From Microcoleus sp. FACHB-68 (GTDB lineage Bacteria > Cyanobacteriota > Cyanobacteriia > Cyanobacteriales > Oscillatoriaceae): a stretch of 64,000 bases of DNA. Location: contig NZ_JACJOT010000008.1 in the NCBI RefSeq assembly GCF_014695715.1, positions 1,116,001 to 1,180,000 of the forward strand, given 5' to 3'. Below, in pieces: positions 27,922-37,002 of this stretch; within the stretch, counting starts at the first letter, position 1; each line of letters begins with the position of its first letter. The notes beneath the pieces were generated by a model. That model searched no databases and was not told the DNA's origin. It saw only the letters and a list, made by a program, of their open reading frames with translations. The translations under genes were made by a program, and so were the position numbers.

Positions 27922-30900
27922 ATGAGTAAAAGCAATATCGCAGAGTTTTATCCCCTCTCGCCCATTCAACAGGGCATCCTGTTTCACACGCTTTATCAAC
28001 CAAAATCAAGTGTGTATTTTGGGCAGCTACTTTGCACTTTGCAGGGTAAAATCAATGTTGCAGCCTTTAAAGAAAGTTGGCAGCAGGTTATTAACCGGCA
28101 CTCGATTTTACGCACTGCTTTTGTTTGGGAAGGCTTAAAAGAGCCAATCCAAGTTGTTCGCAAACAAGTCAGTCTGCCTTGGGAACAATTCGATTGGAGA
28201 GGGCTATCTTCTATCGAACAGCAAGCGCATCTAGAAATATTTCTCAAAAAAGACCACGAGCGAAATTTTGAACTAACATCAGCCCCCCTAATTCGCATCA
28301 CGCTGATTCAGTTAGAAGACAATACTTATCAGTTCATCTGGAGCCATCACCACTTAATATTAGATGGGTGGTCACTTCCCTTAATTCTCAAAGAAGTCTT
28401 TGCATTTTATGACGCCTTTTGCGAAGGCAAGGAACTGAACCTGACGCGTCCTCGCCCTTATCGAGACTACATTGCATGGTTGCACCGGCAAGATTTGTCT
28501 GCTGCTGAATCTTTTTGGCGGGAAACGCTTAAAGGTTTTACCGCACCCACTTCGTTAGTAATTGATAAAACTTTAAGTTTATCCCACACAGAAAACGAGC
28601 AAGGTGAGTGTAAAATCGCACTCTGTGCATCAATGACGACTGCACTTCAGTCTTTGGTACGACAGCATCAGCTAACATTAAATACCCTCGTTCAGGGTGC
28701 CTGGGCCATGCTTTTAAGCCGTTATAGTGGCGAAGAAGATGTCGTTTTTGGGGCGACTGTTTCGGGGCGTCCTCCTGAATTAGTGGGCGCTGAATCAATC
28801 GTGGGGATGTTCATTAATACCCTGCCGATGAGGGTATCAGTGCCGGCAGAAGCATCACTTTTATCATGGTTAAAGCAACTACAATTTCATCAGGTTGAGT
28901 TGCGCGAGTACGAATACAGCCCCTTGGTAGAAATTCAGCAGCGATGGAGTCAAATTCCTCACAATGTCCCGCTGTTTGAAAGCATTGTAGTTTTTGAAAA
29001 TTATCCTGTTGATCCAGCTTTACGAGAGCGAAATAGTCATCTAGAAATTTGTGATGTGCAATCCCACGACAGCACAAATTATCCAATTACTGTGATGGTG
29101 ATCGCACAATCTGAGTTAACAATCAAGATTTCGTATGATCGTCGGCGCTTTGATGCTGATACGATCACTCGAATGCTCGGTCATTTACAGACATTGTTAG
29201 AAGGAATCGTTGCCAATCCCAATCAATATTTGAAGGATTTGCCGATATTAACGCCGGCAGAACGGAAACAACTGCTGGAATTAAATAACATCGCCGATTA
29301 TTCCCAGAATATTTGTCTGCATCAGTTATTTGAAACGCAAGTAGAAAAAACACCGGATGCAGTAGCCCTAATATTTGAACAGCAACAGCTAACTTACCGA
29401 GAACTGAATCAAAAAGCCAATCAACTTGCACATTACTTACAATCTTTGGGTGTCAACCCAGAAGTTTTAGTCGGAATTTATCTAGAACGCTCCCTAGAAA
29501 CGATTATTGGAATCTTAGGCATTCTTAAAGCCGGCGGTGCATATCTACCCATCGATCCAGCTTATCCAAAAGAGCGCCTTGCTTTCATGCTCGAAGACGC
29601 ACAGGTGCCGGTATTGCTGACTCAGAAACGGCTTTTAGAAACCGTACCGAACTACAGCGGTAAAATTATCTGCTTGGATGAAAGTCAAGAATTTATTACC
29701 GAAAAAAGCCCAGAAAATCCTCTCAGCAATGTCAGCGCCGGCCACCTCGCTTATGTAATTTATACCTCCGGTTCCACCGGCACACCCAAAGGCGTCACAG
29801 TCACCCACTCAAACGTTGTCCGTTTATTTGCCGCTACACAACCTTGGTATAATTTCAACGCCGAAGATGTCTGGACAGTTTTCCATTCAATCGCCTTTGA
29901 CTTCTCCGTTTGGGAAATTTGGGGAGCGCTGCTTTACGGCGGCAAACTTGTTGTCGTTCCCTACATAACCAGCCGCTCACCTGCAGATTTTTATCAGTTG
30001 TTAAATGAACAGAAAGTCACTGTTCTCAATCAGACTCCTTCGGCTTTTCGTCAACTGATTAAAGCGGAAGAGTCTAGAGAAAGCTCTGAAGAATTAAACC
30101 TGCGTTTAGTAATTTTCGGCGGGGAAGCATTAGAGTTGCAAAGTTTGAAACCCTGGTTTGAACGGCACGGCGACAAAACCCCACAATTAGTGAATATGTA
30201 CGGGATTACAGAAACCACCGTTCATGTCACTTATCGTCCCCTAACAAAGGCTGATCTGAATGCAACCGGAAGTGTAATTGGTCGGCCAATTCCTGACTTA
30301 CAAGTGTATTTATTAGATAATAATCGCCAGCCGGTTCCCATTGGGGTTCCGGGTGAAATGTATATTGGGGGTGCCGGTGTGGCGCGGGGATATCTCAATC
30401 GCCCAGAATTAACCGCTGAACGATTTATTTCTAATTGCTTCAGCGACGAGCCTGAAGCACGACTTTATAAATCTGGGGATTTAGCGCGTTATCTGCCAAA
30501 TGGGGAGCTTGAGTATTTAGGAAGAATTGACCATCAAGTAAAAATTCGGGGATTTCGCATCGAACTGGGAGAAATAGAAGCGGCTCTCAGTCAGCATCCA
30601 TCTGTTGCGGAAGCGGTTGTGATTGCTAGAGAGGATGAGCTGGGTGATAAGCGATTAGTGGCTTATATTGTGGCTGATGAACCCTTAATAGATAGTCAAG
30701 TTTCTCCGATAAAATACAGCGAACTGCGAAGCTTTTTGAAGGAGAAACTGCCGGAGTATATGGTGCCGGCTGCTTTTGTGTTTCTCCCGTCTATTCCGCT
30801 GACTTCTAATGGAAAGGTTGACCGGCGAGCGCTGCCGGCTCCTGATACCTCCAGACCTGAATTAGAGTCTACCTTCGCTGCACCTCGCACTCCTGAAGAA

Positions 30901-33900
30901 AAGTTGTTTGCAGAAATTTGGGGACAAGTTCTCGGACTGGAAAAAGTCGGCATCCATGATAACTATTTTGCTTTAGGTGGAGATTCAATTCGCAGTATCC
31001 AGGTACAATCTTTAGCAAAAAAACAAGGTTTTAATATTTCGCTGCAAGAATTATTTCAATATCAAACAATTGCTCAGCTAGTTGAGAAAATTAAAAAGGA
31101 AAAATCAGAGCCGTCCCAACCAGAAAAAAGCCAATATTTCAGCCTTATCGGTGATGACGATAAACAACGCTTACCGGATGGGATAGAGGATGCCTACCCT
31201 CTGGCAATGCTTCAAATGGGGATGATTTTCCACAGCGAATATAGCCAAGAAAGCGCCACTTATCACGATATTTTTAGCTTTCATCTCAAAGCACCGCTGG
31301 ATCTTCAAGCTTTGCCGGCAGCCATCCAATATTTAACCAATCGTCATGGGATTTTGCGAACTTCGTTGCACCTCACCGGCTTTAGTATCCCAATGCAACT
31401 GGTTCATCAAAACGTTGAGATTCCTTTGCGGGTGGAAGATTTGCGTCATCTTTCAAACGCAGAGCAAGAAAACGCTTTAAATGCCTGGTTTGAATTAGAA
31501 AGAAACCTGCATTTTAATTGGAATATTTCCCCTTTACTGCGCTTCCAAATTCATCGCCGCACTGATGACACCTTTCAGCTTACACTAACTTTCCATCACG
31601 CAATTCTTGATGGATGGAGTGTGGCTTCCTTGCTGAATGAACTGTTTGGACAGTATTTCTTACTTTTAGGCAAAAAAGCCGGTTCTATTGCACTACCTCC
31701 CACCAGTACATTCCGTGATTTTGTGGCACTGGAACAAGCTGTGATTGCATCCCAAGAACAGCAGCATTATTGGAGTGAAAAGTTAAACGACAGCAGCATG
31801 ACTGTACTGCCTCGTTGGCCGGCTTTTCAACAAAAACAAAAAGTTCAGCAAATTTGTGTGCAAGATGTGAGCGTCCCACCAGAGATTTCTGAAGGACTTA
31901 AACAGCTTGCAAAATCCGCAGATGTTCCCCTCAAAAGTGTTTTACTAGCCGCACACTTACGCGTTTTAAATCTACTTACCGGACAAGTAGATATCCTCAC
32001 GGGATTAGTGGCAAATGGACGCCCAGAACAGACAGACGGGGAGCGAATTTTAGGGCTTTTTCTCAATACTTTGCCATTGCGCCTGCAACTGTCTGGCGGC
32101 ACTTGGATAGATTTGGTACGGCAAGTTTTTGAAGCAGAACGAGAAGTGTTACCCTTTCGGCGCTATCCGCTGGCAGAAATTCAGAAAAACCAGGGAAATC
32201 AGCCTTTATTTGAAACGGCCTTTAACTATGTAAATTTTCACGTTTATCAAGGGTTGCAAGAACTTGAAGATGTCAGAGTTTTAGGGCAAAAATTCTTGTT
32301 GGAAACTAATTTTCCTTTATTTGCTGATTTCAGCCTTGATCCTTTTTCTTCTGAAGTGGAACTGTCGCTGGAGTACGATGCTGTAGAGTTTAGTCACGAA
32401 CAAATTCAGGCAATAACCGGTTATTATGCTCGGACTTTGGCGGCAATGGTGTCCGAGCCGTTGGGACGTTATGAAAGACATTTGCTGCTTTCCGAGGGAG
32501 AGCAAAATCAGTTGCTTGTTGAGTGGAATAATACCCCAACTAAGTCAATTCAAGAACAATACATTCATCAAGTATTTGAAGCCCAAGTGGAACGGGCACC
32601 GGATGCAGTTGCAGTGGTATTTGAAGATCACCAACTGACTTATGATGAGCTGAACGAAAAAGCAAATCAATTAGCGCATTACCTGCAAGAAATTGGTGTA
32701 AAACCAGAGGTGCTGGTTGGAATCTGTGTGGAGCGTTCTGTTGAGATTGTGATTGCTGTTTTAGGCGTTTTGAAAGCCGGTGGAGCTTATCTACCACTCG
32801 ATCCAGCTTATCCGCAGCAGCGCTTGGCTGTTATGTTGGAAGACGCACAAGTGTCGATAATTTTAACCCAGAAACGGTTGTTAGAAACTCTTCCTTCACA
32901 TCAGGCTAAAGTTGTCTGTTTGGATAATGAGCAAACTTTACAAATTAACAATCAAAATTATTTCAAAAATCCCCAACTAACTCAGCCATGTTTTCCTTCA
33001 AACTTGGCCTATGTCATTTATACCTCTGGCTCCACCGGCACCCCAAAAGGCGTGATGATTTCCCACGGCAATCTGAGCAATGCCTATGCTGCTTGGAAGG
33101 ATGCTTATTCGCTTGATTCCACACCAACTTGTCATTTACAAATGGCAAATTTCTCCTTTGATGTCTTTTCTGGCGATTTGATCCGGGCGCTCTGTTTCGG
33201 AGGAAAATTAGTTCTCTGTCCGCGAGATTTTCTCTTAGAACCAGAAAAGCTGTATCAGCTAATGCTTCAAGAAGAAGTTGATTCTGCTGAATTTGTACCG
33301 GCTGTGTTAAGGAGCCTCATTCAATATTTAGAAAAAACCAATCAGTCTCTCAAGTTCATGCGGTTGCTAATTGCCGGTTCTGATAGCTGGTATGGCAAAG
33401 AATATCAGGAAGTTAAACGCTTTTGTGGACTAGAAACTCGCGTTATCAACTCCTATGGATTGACAGAAGCAACTATCGACAGCACTTACTTTGAAAGCGA
33501 TGTAACTGAGCTGCAAAGTGAGGGTTTAATTCCTATCGGTCGTCCCTTTGCCGGCACCCAAACTTATATTTTAGATTCTCATCTTCAGCCAGTGCCGATT
33601 GGCGTTTTCGGAGAGTTATGTATTGGAGGGAAGGGATTAGCACGGGGATATTTAAATCGGCCCGATTTGACCGCAGAAAAATTCATCCCCAACCCCTTCT
33701 TTAAAGAAAAAGAAAAATCCCCTCTCATCACGGCTTCAAGTCGGCTCTACAAAACCGGCGATTTAGCCCGTTATTTACCTGATGGAACTATTGAACTGTT
33801 AGGGCGAATTGACTATCAAGAAAAAATTAGAGGTTTCCGGATAGAACTCTCTGAAATTGAGGCAATCATTAGTCAGCATCCAAAGGTAGAACAGTCGGTG

Positions 33901-35940
33901 GTTACGGTTTGGAAAGATGCAGCCGGCAACAAAAACTTAGTTGCCTATGTTGTTTCAACCTCTAATTTTGGAGCGCAAAACCCCAACATTGGCGACAGTA
34001 GGGTGCCGTGTCTCACGCACCCGACAGCATTTCACTTTCCTAACAACGCTGCTGAGTTAATCGGATTTGGTATCAAGAGCGAATTGCGCGGCTTCCTCAA
34101 AGAGAAATTGCCCGATTATATGGTGCCGGCTACATTTGTGTTGCTGGAGACTTTGCCCCTAACGCCGAACGGAAAAGTTGATCGTCGTGCATTGCCGGCA
34201 CCCCAGCTAACAACAAGTGATTTAAAAGAGAATTTTGCCGCACCGCGAACTCCAATTGAAGAAGTTATCGCCCAGACTTATGCACTCGTTCTTGGTGTTG
34301 AAAAAGTCGGGATTTACGACAATTTTTTTGAATTAGGCGGACATTCCTTATTAGCAACTCAGGTAATTTCTCGACTGCGAGAAGCTTTCCAAATCGCAAT
34401 TCCTTTATCGTGGCTGTTTGAGTCGCCGGCAGTGGCGAGTTTGACTATACGCATTGAGACGGCACTAAAGTCTGAGCAAAAATTTGCAGCGCCGCCCATT
34501 CATCCCGTACCGCGCAACCAAACATTACCCCTATCTTTTGCTCAACAACGGATGTGGTTGTTGCAGCAGTTAGCGCCGGATTCTTCTCTTTACAATTCTC
34601 CGGTTGCAGTCCGATTGAAAGGTTCTCTCAACTTGGCAGCTTTAGAGCAAAGTTTGAACGAAATTATTCAGCGTCACGAAGCTTTGAGAACAAGTTTTGT
34701 GGAAATGGAAGGTGAACTCGTTCAAATCATTCACGGCACTGTAAAAATTACTTTGCCGATGATAGATTTAAGCGAGGTGCCGGCATCAAATCACGATGCT
34801 GAAGTGCGCCGATTAGCTATAGAAGATGCTGTAAAACCCTTTGATTTAACTCAATGTCCGCTACTTCGTGCCACTTTGCTGCGGTTGAACTCACAAGAAC
34901 ATATTACACTGCTAACGATGCACCACATCGTTTCTGATGGGTGGTCGATGGGAGTTTTTCTAAAAGAATTGGCAGCACTTTATGAAGCCTTTTGTGCTGG
35001 AAATCCTTCGCCACTTCCTGAACTGCCGGTGCAGTATGCCGACTTTGCTGTTTGGCAGCGCCAGTGGTTGCAAGGAGAAGTTTTGCAAAGTCAGTTAAAT
35101 TACTGGAAGCAGCAACTAAGCGGTCGTTGTCCTCAGTTAAAATTCTCTACCAATGGGTTAAAATCCTCTGTTTCAAGTAATCGCGGTGCCAAACAATCGT
35201 TTATTATTTCCAAGGATGTAAGCGAAGCACTTTCTCAATTAAGCCGCCAGGAAGGTGTCACTTTATTTATGACCTTGCTAGCAGCATTTCAGACTCTGCT
35301 CTATTGCAACACCGGCACTAAAGATATCCGAATAGGTTCTCCCATTGCCAACCGTAATCAGGTTGAAATTGAGAAATTGATTGGATTTTTTATTAATACT
35401 TTAGTGTTGCGAAATGACTTGTCTGACAATCCAACGTTTCGAGAAATGATGAGACGGTGCCGTACTGTTGCTTTAGGCGCTTATGCTCATCAAGATTTGC
35501 CATTTGAGAAGCTGGTAGAAGAACTACAACCTGAGCGGAATTTGAATCATAACCCCATGTATCAAGCATGGTTTGTGCTGCAAAATGCTCCGATGCCTCC
35601 CTTGGAATTAGCGGGTTTAACTCTCAGCCTGTTTGAGCTAGGAACCGAAACGGCAAGGCATGATTTACTCCTTGACATTTGGGAAATTCCTGAAGGCTTA
35701 AATGCTAGCTTTGAATACAAAACTGATTTATTTGATCAGGCGCTGATTACCCGATTAATTAGAGATTTTGACGGACTTCTCAATCAAGTTGTGGCACAGC
35801 CTAATAGCCGGTTGAGCGAACTTGCAGAAATTATCGCTGAAACCGGCAGACAAGCACAGCTCATTCAAGAAAAGGAACTTCAAGCAACAGGCCGGCAAAA
35901 ATTAAAGATGAGCAAGCGGAAGGCAATTCAAGATTTATAG
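27922..35940 (+). CDS. NRPS: C-A(Thr)-T-C-A(Orn-like)-T-C
   Basis: A 2672-residue synthetase. I chose the ATG at 27922, one base after the previous stop, because GGGAGAGG (27908-27915) is a well-spaced ribosome site; an in-frame ATG at 27898 lies inside the previous gene. C1 (HHLILDGWS near 143) follows an E domain, so it should be of the D-accepting type. The first A code is DFWNIGMVHK (Thr), with carrier GGDSIRS near 1019. C2 has HHAILDGWS near 1225. The second A code is DVGELASIDK, close to the ornithine code DVGEIGSIDK; other basic residues are possible. Its carrier is GGHSLLA near 2140. The protein ends in a third, intact C domain (HHIVSDGWS near 2334) with no A domain of its own. This C domain must act on the aspartate loaded by the synthetase at 37003. 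No ornithine N-hydroxylase gene is present in the window. Confidence 0.94.
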   Translation: MSKSNIAEFYPLSPIQQGILFHTLYQPKSSVYFGQLLCTLQGKINVAAFKESWQQVINRHSILRTAFVWEGLKEPIQVVRKQVSLPWEQFDWRGLSSIEQQAHLEIFLKKDHERNFELTSAPLIRITLIQLEDNTYQFIWSHHHLILDGWSLPLILKEVFAFYDAFCEGKELNLTRPRPYRDYIAWLHRQDLSAAESFWRETLKGFTAPTSLVIDKTLSLSHTENEQGECKIALCASMTTALQSLVRQHQLTLNTLVQGAWAMLLSRYSGEEDVVFGATVSGRPPELVGAESIVGMFINTLPMRVSVPAEASLLSWLKQLQFHQVELREYEYSPLVEIQQRWSQIPHNVPLFESIVVFENYPVDPALRERNSHLEICDVQSHDSTNYPITVMVIAQSELTIKISYDRRRFDADTITRMLGHLQTLLEGIVANPNQYLKDLPILTPAERKQLLELNNIADYSQNICLHQLFETQVEKTPDAVALIFEQQQLTYRELNQKANQLAHYLQSLGVNPEVLVGIYLERSLETIIGILGILKAGGAYLPIDPAYPKERLAFMLEDAQVPVLLTQKRLLETVPNYSGKIICLDESQEFITEKSPENPLSNVSAGHLAYVIYTSGSTGTPKGVTVTHSNVVRLFAATQPWYNFNAEDVWTVFHSIAFDFSVWEIWGALLYGGKLVVVPYITSRSPADFYQLLNEQKVTVLNQTPSAFRQLIKAEESRESSEELNLRLVIFGGEALELQSLKPWFERHGDKTPQLVNMYGITETTVHVTYRPLTKADLNATGSVIGRPIPDLQVYLLDNNRQPVPIGVPGEMYIGGAGVARGYLNRPELTAERFISNCFSDEPEARLYKSGDLARYLPNGELEYLGRIDHQVKIRGFRIELGEIEAALSQHPSVAEAVVIAREDELGDKRLVAYIVADEPLIDSQVSPIKYSELRSFLKEKLPEYMVPAAFVFLPSIPLTSNGKVDRRALPAPDTSRPELESTFAAPRTPEEKLFAEIWGQVLGLEKVGIHDNYFALGGDSIRSIQVQSLAKKQGFNISLQELFQYQTIAQLVEKIKKEKSEPSQPEKSQYFSLIGDDDKQRLPDGIEDAYPLAMLQMGMIFHSEYSQESATYHDIFSFHLKAPLDLQALPAAIQYLTNRHGILRTSLHLTGFSIPMQLVHQNVEIPLRVEDLRHLSNAEQENALNAWFELERNLHFNWNISPLLRFQIHRRTDDTFQLTLTFHHAILDGWSVASLLNELFGQYFLLLGKKAGSIALPPTSTFRDFVALEQAVIASQEQQHYWSEKLNDSSMTVLPRWPAFQQKQKVQQICVQDVSVPPEISEGLKQLAKSADVPLKSVLLAAHLRVLNLLTGQVDILTGLVANGRPEQTDGERILGLFLNTLPLRLQLSGGTWIDLVRQVFEAEREVLPFRRYPLAEIQKNQGNQPLFETAFNYVNFHVYQGLQELEDVRVLGQKFLLETNFPLFADFSLDPFSSEVELSLEYDAVEFSHEQIQAITGYYARTLAAMVSEPLGRYERHLLLSEGEQNQLLVEWNNTPTKSIQEQYIHQVFEAQVERAPDAVAVVFEDHQLTYDELNEKANQLAHYLQEIGVKPEVLVGICVERSVEIVIAVLGVLKAGGAYLPLDPAYPQQRLAVMLEDAQVSIILTQKRLLETLPSHQAKVVCLDNEQTLQINNQNYFKNPQLTQPCFPSNLAYVIYTSGSTGTPKGVMISHGNLSNAYAAWKDAYSLDSTPTCHLQMANFSFDVFSGDLIRALCFGGKLVLCPRDFLLEPEKLYQLMLQEEVDSAEFVPAVLRSLIQYLEKTNQSLKFMRLLIAGSDSWYGKEYQEVKRFCGLETRVINSYGLTEATIDSTYFESDVTELQSEGLIPIGRPFAGTQTYILDSHLQPVPIGVFGELCIGGKGLARGYLNRPDLTAEKFIPNPFFKEKEKSPLITASSRLYKTGDLARYLPDGTIELLGRIDYQEKIRGFRIELSEIEAIISQHPKVEQSVVTVWKDAAGNKNLVAYVVSTSNFGAQNPNIGDSRVPCLTHPTAFHFPNNAAELIGFGIKSELRGFLKEKLPDYMVPATFVLLETLPLTPNGKVDRRALPAPQLTTSDLKENFAAPRTPIEEVIAQTYALVLGVEKVGIYDNFFELGGHSLLATQVISRLREAFQIAIPLSWLFESPAVASLTIRIETALKSEQKFAAPPIHPVPRNQTLPLSFAQQRMWLLQQLAPDSSLYNSPVAVRLKGSLNLAALEQSLNEIIQRHEALRTSFVEMEGELVQIIHGTVKITLPMIDLSEVPASNHDAEVRRLAIEDAVKPFDLTQCPLLRATLLRLNSQEHITLLTMHHIVSDGWSMGVFLKELAALYEAFCAGNPSPLPELPVQYADFAVWQRQWLQGEVLQSQLNYWKQQLSGRCPQLKFSTNGLKSSVSSNRGAKQSFIISKDVSEALSQLSRQEGVTLFMTLLAAFQTLLYCNTGTKDIRIGSPIANRNQVEIEKLIGFFINTLVLRNDLSDNPTFREMMRRCRTVALGAYAHQDLPFEKLVEELQPERNLNHNPMYQAWFVLQNAPMPPLELAGLTLSLFELGTETARHDLLLDIWEIPEGLNASFEYKTDLFDQALITRLIRDFDGLLNQVVAQPNSRLSELAEIIAETGRQAQLIQEKELQATGRQKLKMSKRKAIQDL
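29686..30605 (+). repeat. Near-identical Thr A-domain segment, copy 2
   Basis: Matches 18479-19398 base for base except about eight positions, at a constant offset of 11207. The copies lie in the same orientation, so recombination between them would delete 11.2 kb and fuse the first and third NRPS genes in frame. Confidence 0.9.
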
Positions 35941-35953
35941 AAGTGAGCTAAAT

Positions 35954-36979
35954 ATGGCGCTTAAAAAGTTAGGAAACATCAGTCGTAAAACGATCAGCCT
36001 GTCCCCAGAGGAATTAATTAAGACCTCGTATGTACAGCAGGACAGCCTGCTTCCATTAGTCGTGCAGCCGGCTGTAGATGAATTGAACTTGACAGCTTGG
36101 GCGCACAACAATCGCCAATTTATTCAAAATCACTTATGGAAGCACGGAGGAATTCTTTTTCGGGACTTCAAAGTAGATGGGGTAACGGAATTTGAGCGGT
36201 TTATTCAAGCAGTTGCTGGGGAATTGCTAGAGTATTCTTTTCGCTCAACGCCACGCAGTAAAGTAAATGGAAATATTTATACTTCAACTGAGTATCCTGC
36301 TACTCAATTTATTCCGTTACATAATGAAATGGCCTATTCTCGCAATTGGCCGCTAAAAATTGCTTTCTTCTGCGTTAAAAAAGCCGAACAGGGCGGAGAA
36401 ACTCCGATTGCAGATAGTCGAAAAGTTTTTGAGCGAATCAAGCCAGAAATTCGTGAAAAATTTATGCAAAAAAAGGTTATGTATGTGCGAAACTATGGAG
36501 GGGGAATAGATTTACCCTGGCAAAATGTTTTTAATACCGACAGCAAACCTGAAGTAGAAAAGTATTGCGTTAAAGCTGGAATTGAGTTTGAATGGAAAGA
36601 GAATGATCGCCTTAGAACCAGGCAGATTTGTCAGGCTGTTGCGAAGCATCCTAATACGAATGAAATGGTGTGGTTTAATCAAGCTCATTTATTCCACATT
36701 TCCAATTTAGAACCCACCGTCTGTCAAGAGCTTTTAGCAACTTTTAAAGCGGAAGATTTACCCCGCAATGCCTATTACGGTGATGGTTCGACAATTGAAG
36801 ATGATGTTTTAGAAGCCATTCGCCAAGTTTATCAGCAAGAAACAATCATCTTTCCTTGGCAAGAAGGAGATGTTTTGTTACTGGACAATATGTTAGCAAC
36901 ACACGGAAGGACGCCATTTTCCGGTTCCCGCCAGGTTGTCGTCGGCATGGCTGAACCGTTTACCTGTCAGGATATTTAG
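35954..36979 (+). CDS. TauD/SyrP-like aspartyl beta-hydroxylase
   Basis: This 341-residue Fe(II)/2-oxoglutarate dioxygenase has the facial triad: H123 and E125 in PLHNEMAYSR, and H317 in LATHGR. R326, nine residues later, probably binds 2-oxoglutarate. The GGETPIADSR segment is typical of the SyrP/TauD group that hydroxylates aspartate bound to an NRPS carrier. The gene starts 13 bases after one NRPS gene, whose last domain is a lone C, and ends 23 bases before another, which begins with a degenerate C-like domain and loads Asp. It should therefore hydroxylate the Asp of that module at the beta carbon. Enzyme class is certain; substrate rests on context and on the Asp code next door. Confidence 0.92.
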   Translation: MALKKLGNISRKTISLSPEELIKTSYVQQDSLLPLVVQPAVDELNLTAWAHNNRQFIQNHLWKHGGILFRDFKVDGVTEFERFIQAVAGELLEYSFRSTPRSKVNGNIYTSTEYPATQFIPLHNEMAYSRNWPLKIAFFCVKKAEQGGETPIADSRKVFERIKPEIREKFMQKKVMYVRNYGGGIDLPWQNVFNTDSKPEVEKYCVKAGIEFEWKENDRLRTRQICQAVAKHPNTNEMVWFNQAHLFHISNLEPTVCQELLATFKAEDLPRNAYYGDGSTIEDDVLEAIRQVYQQETIIFPWQEGDVLLLDNMLATHGRTPFSGSRQVVVGMAEPFTCQDI

Positions 36980-37002
36980 GATATAAAAAAGGAATTATTA
37001 AG

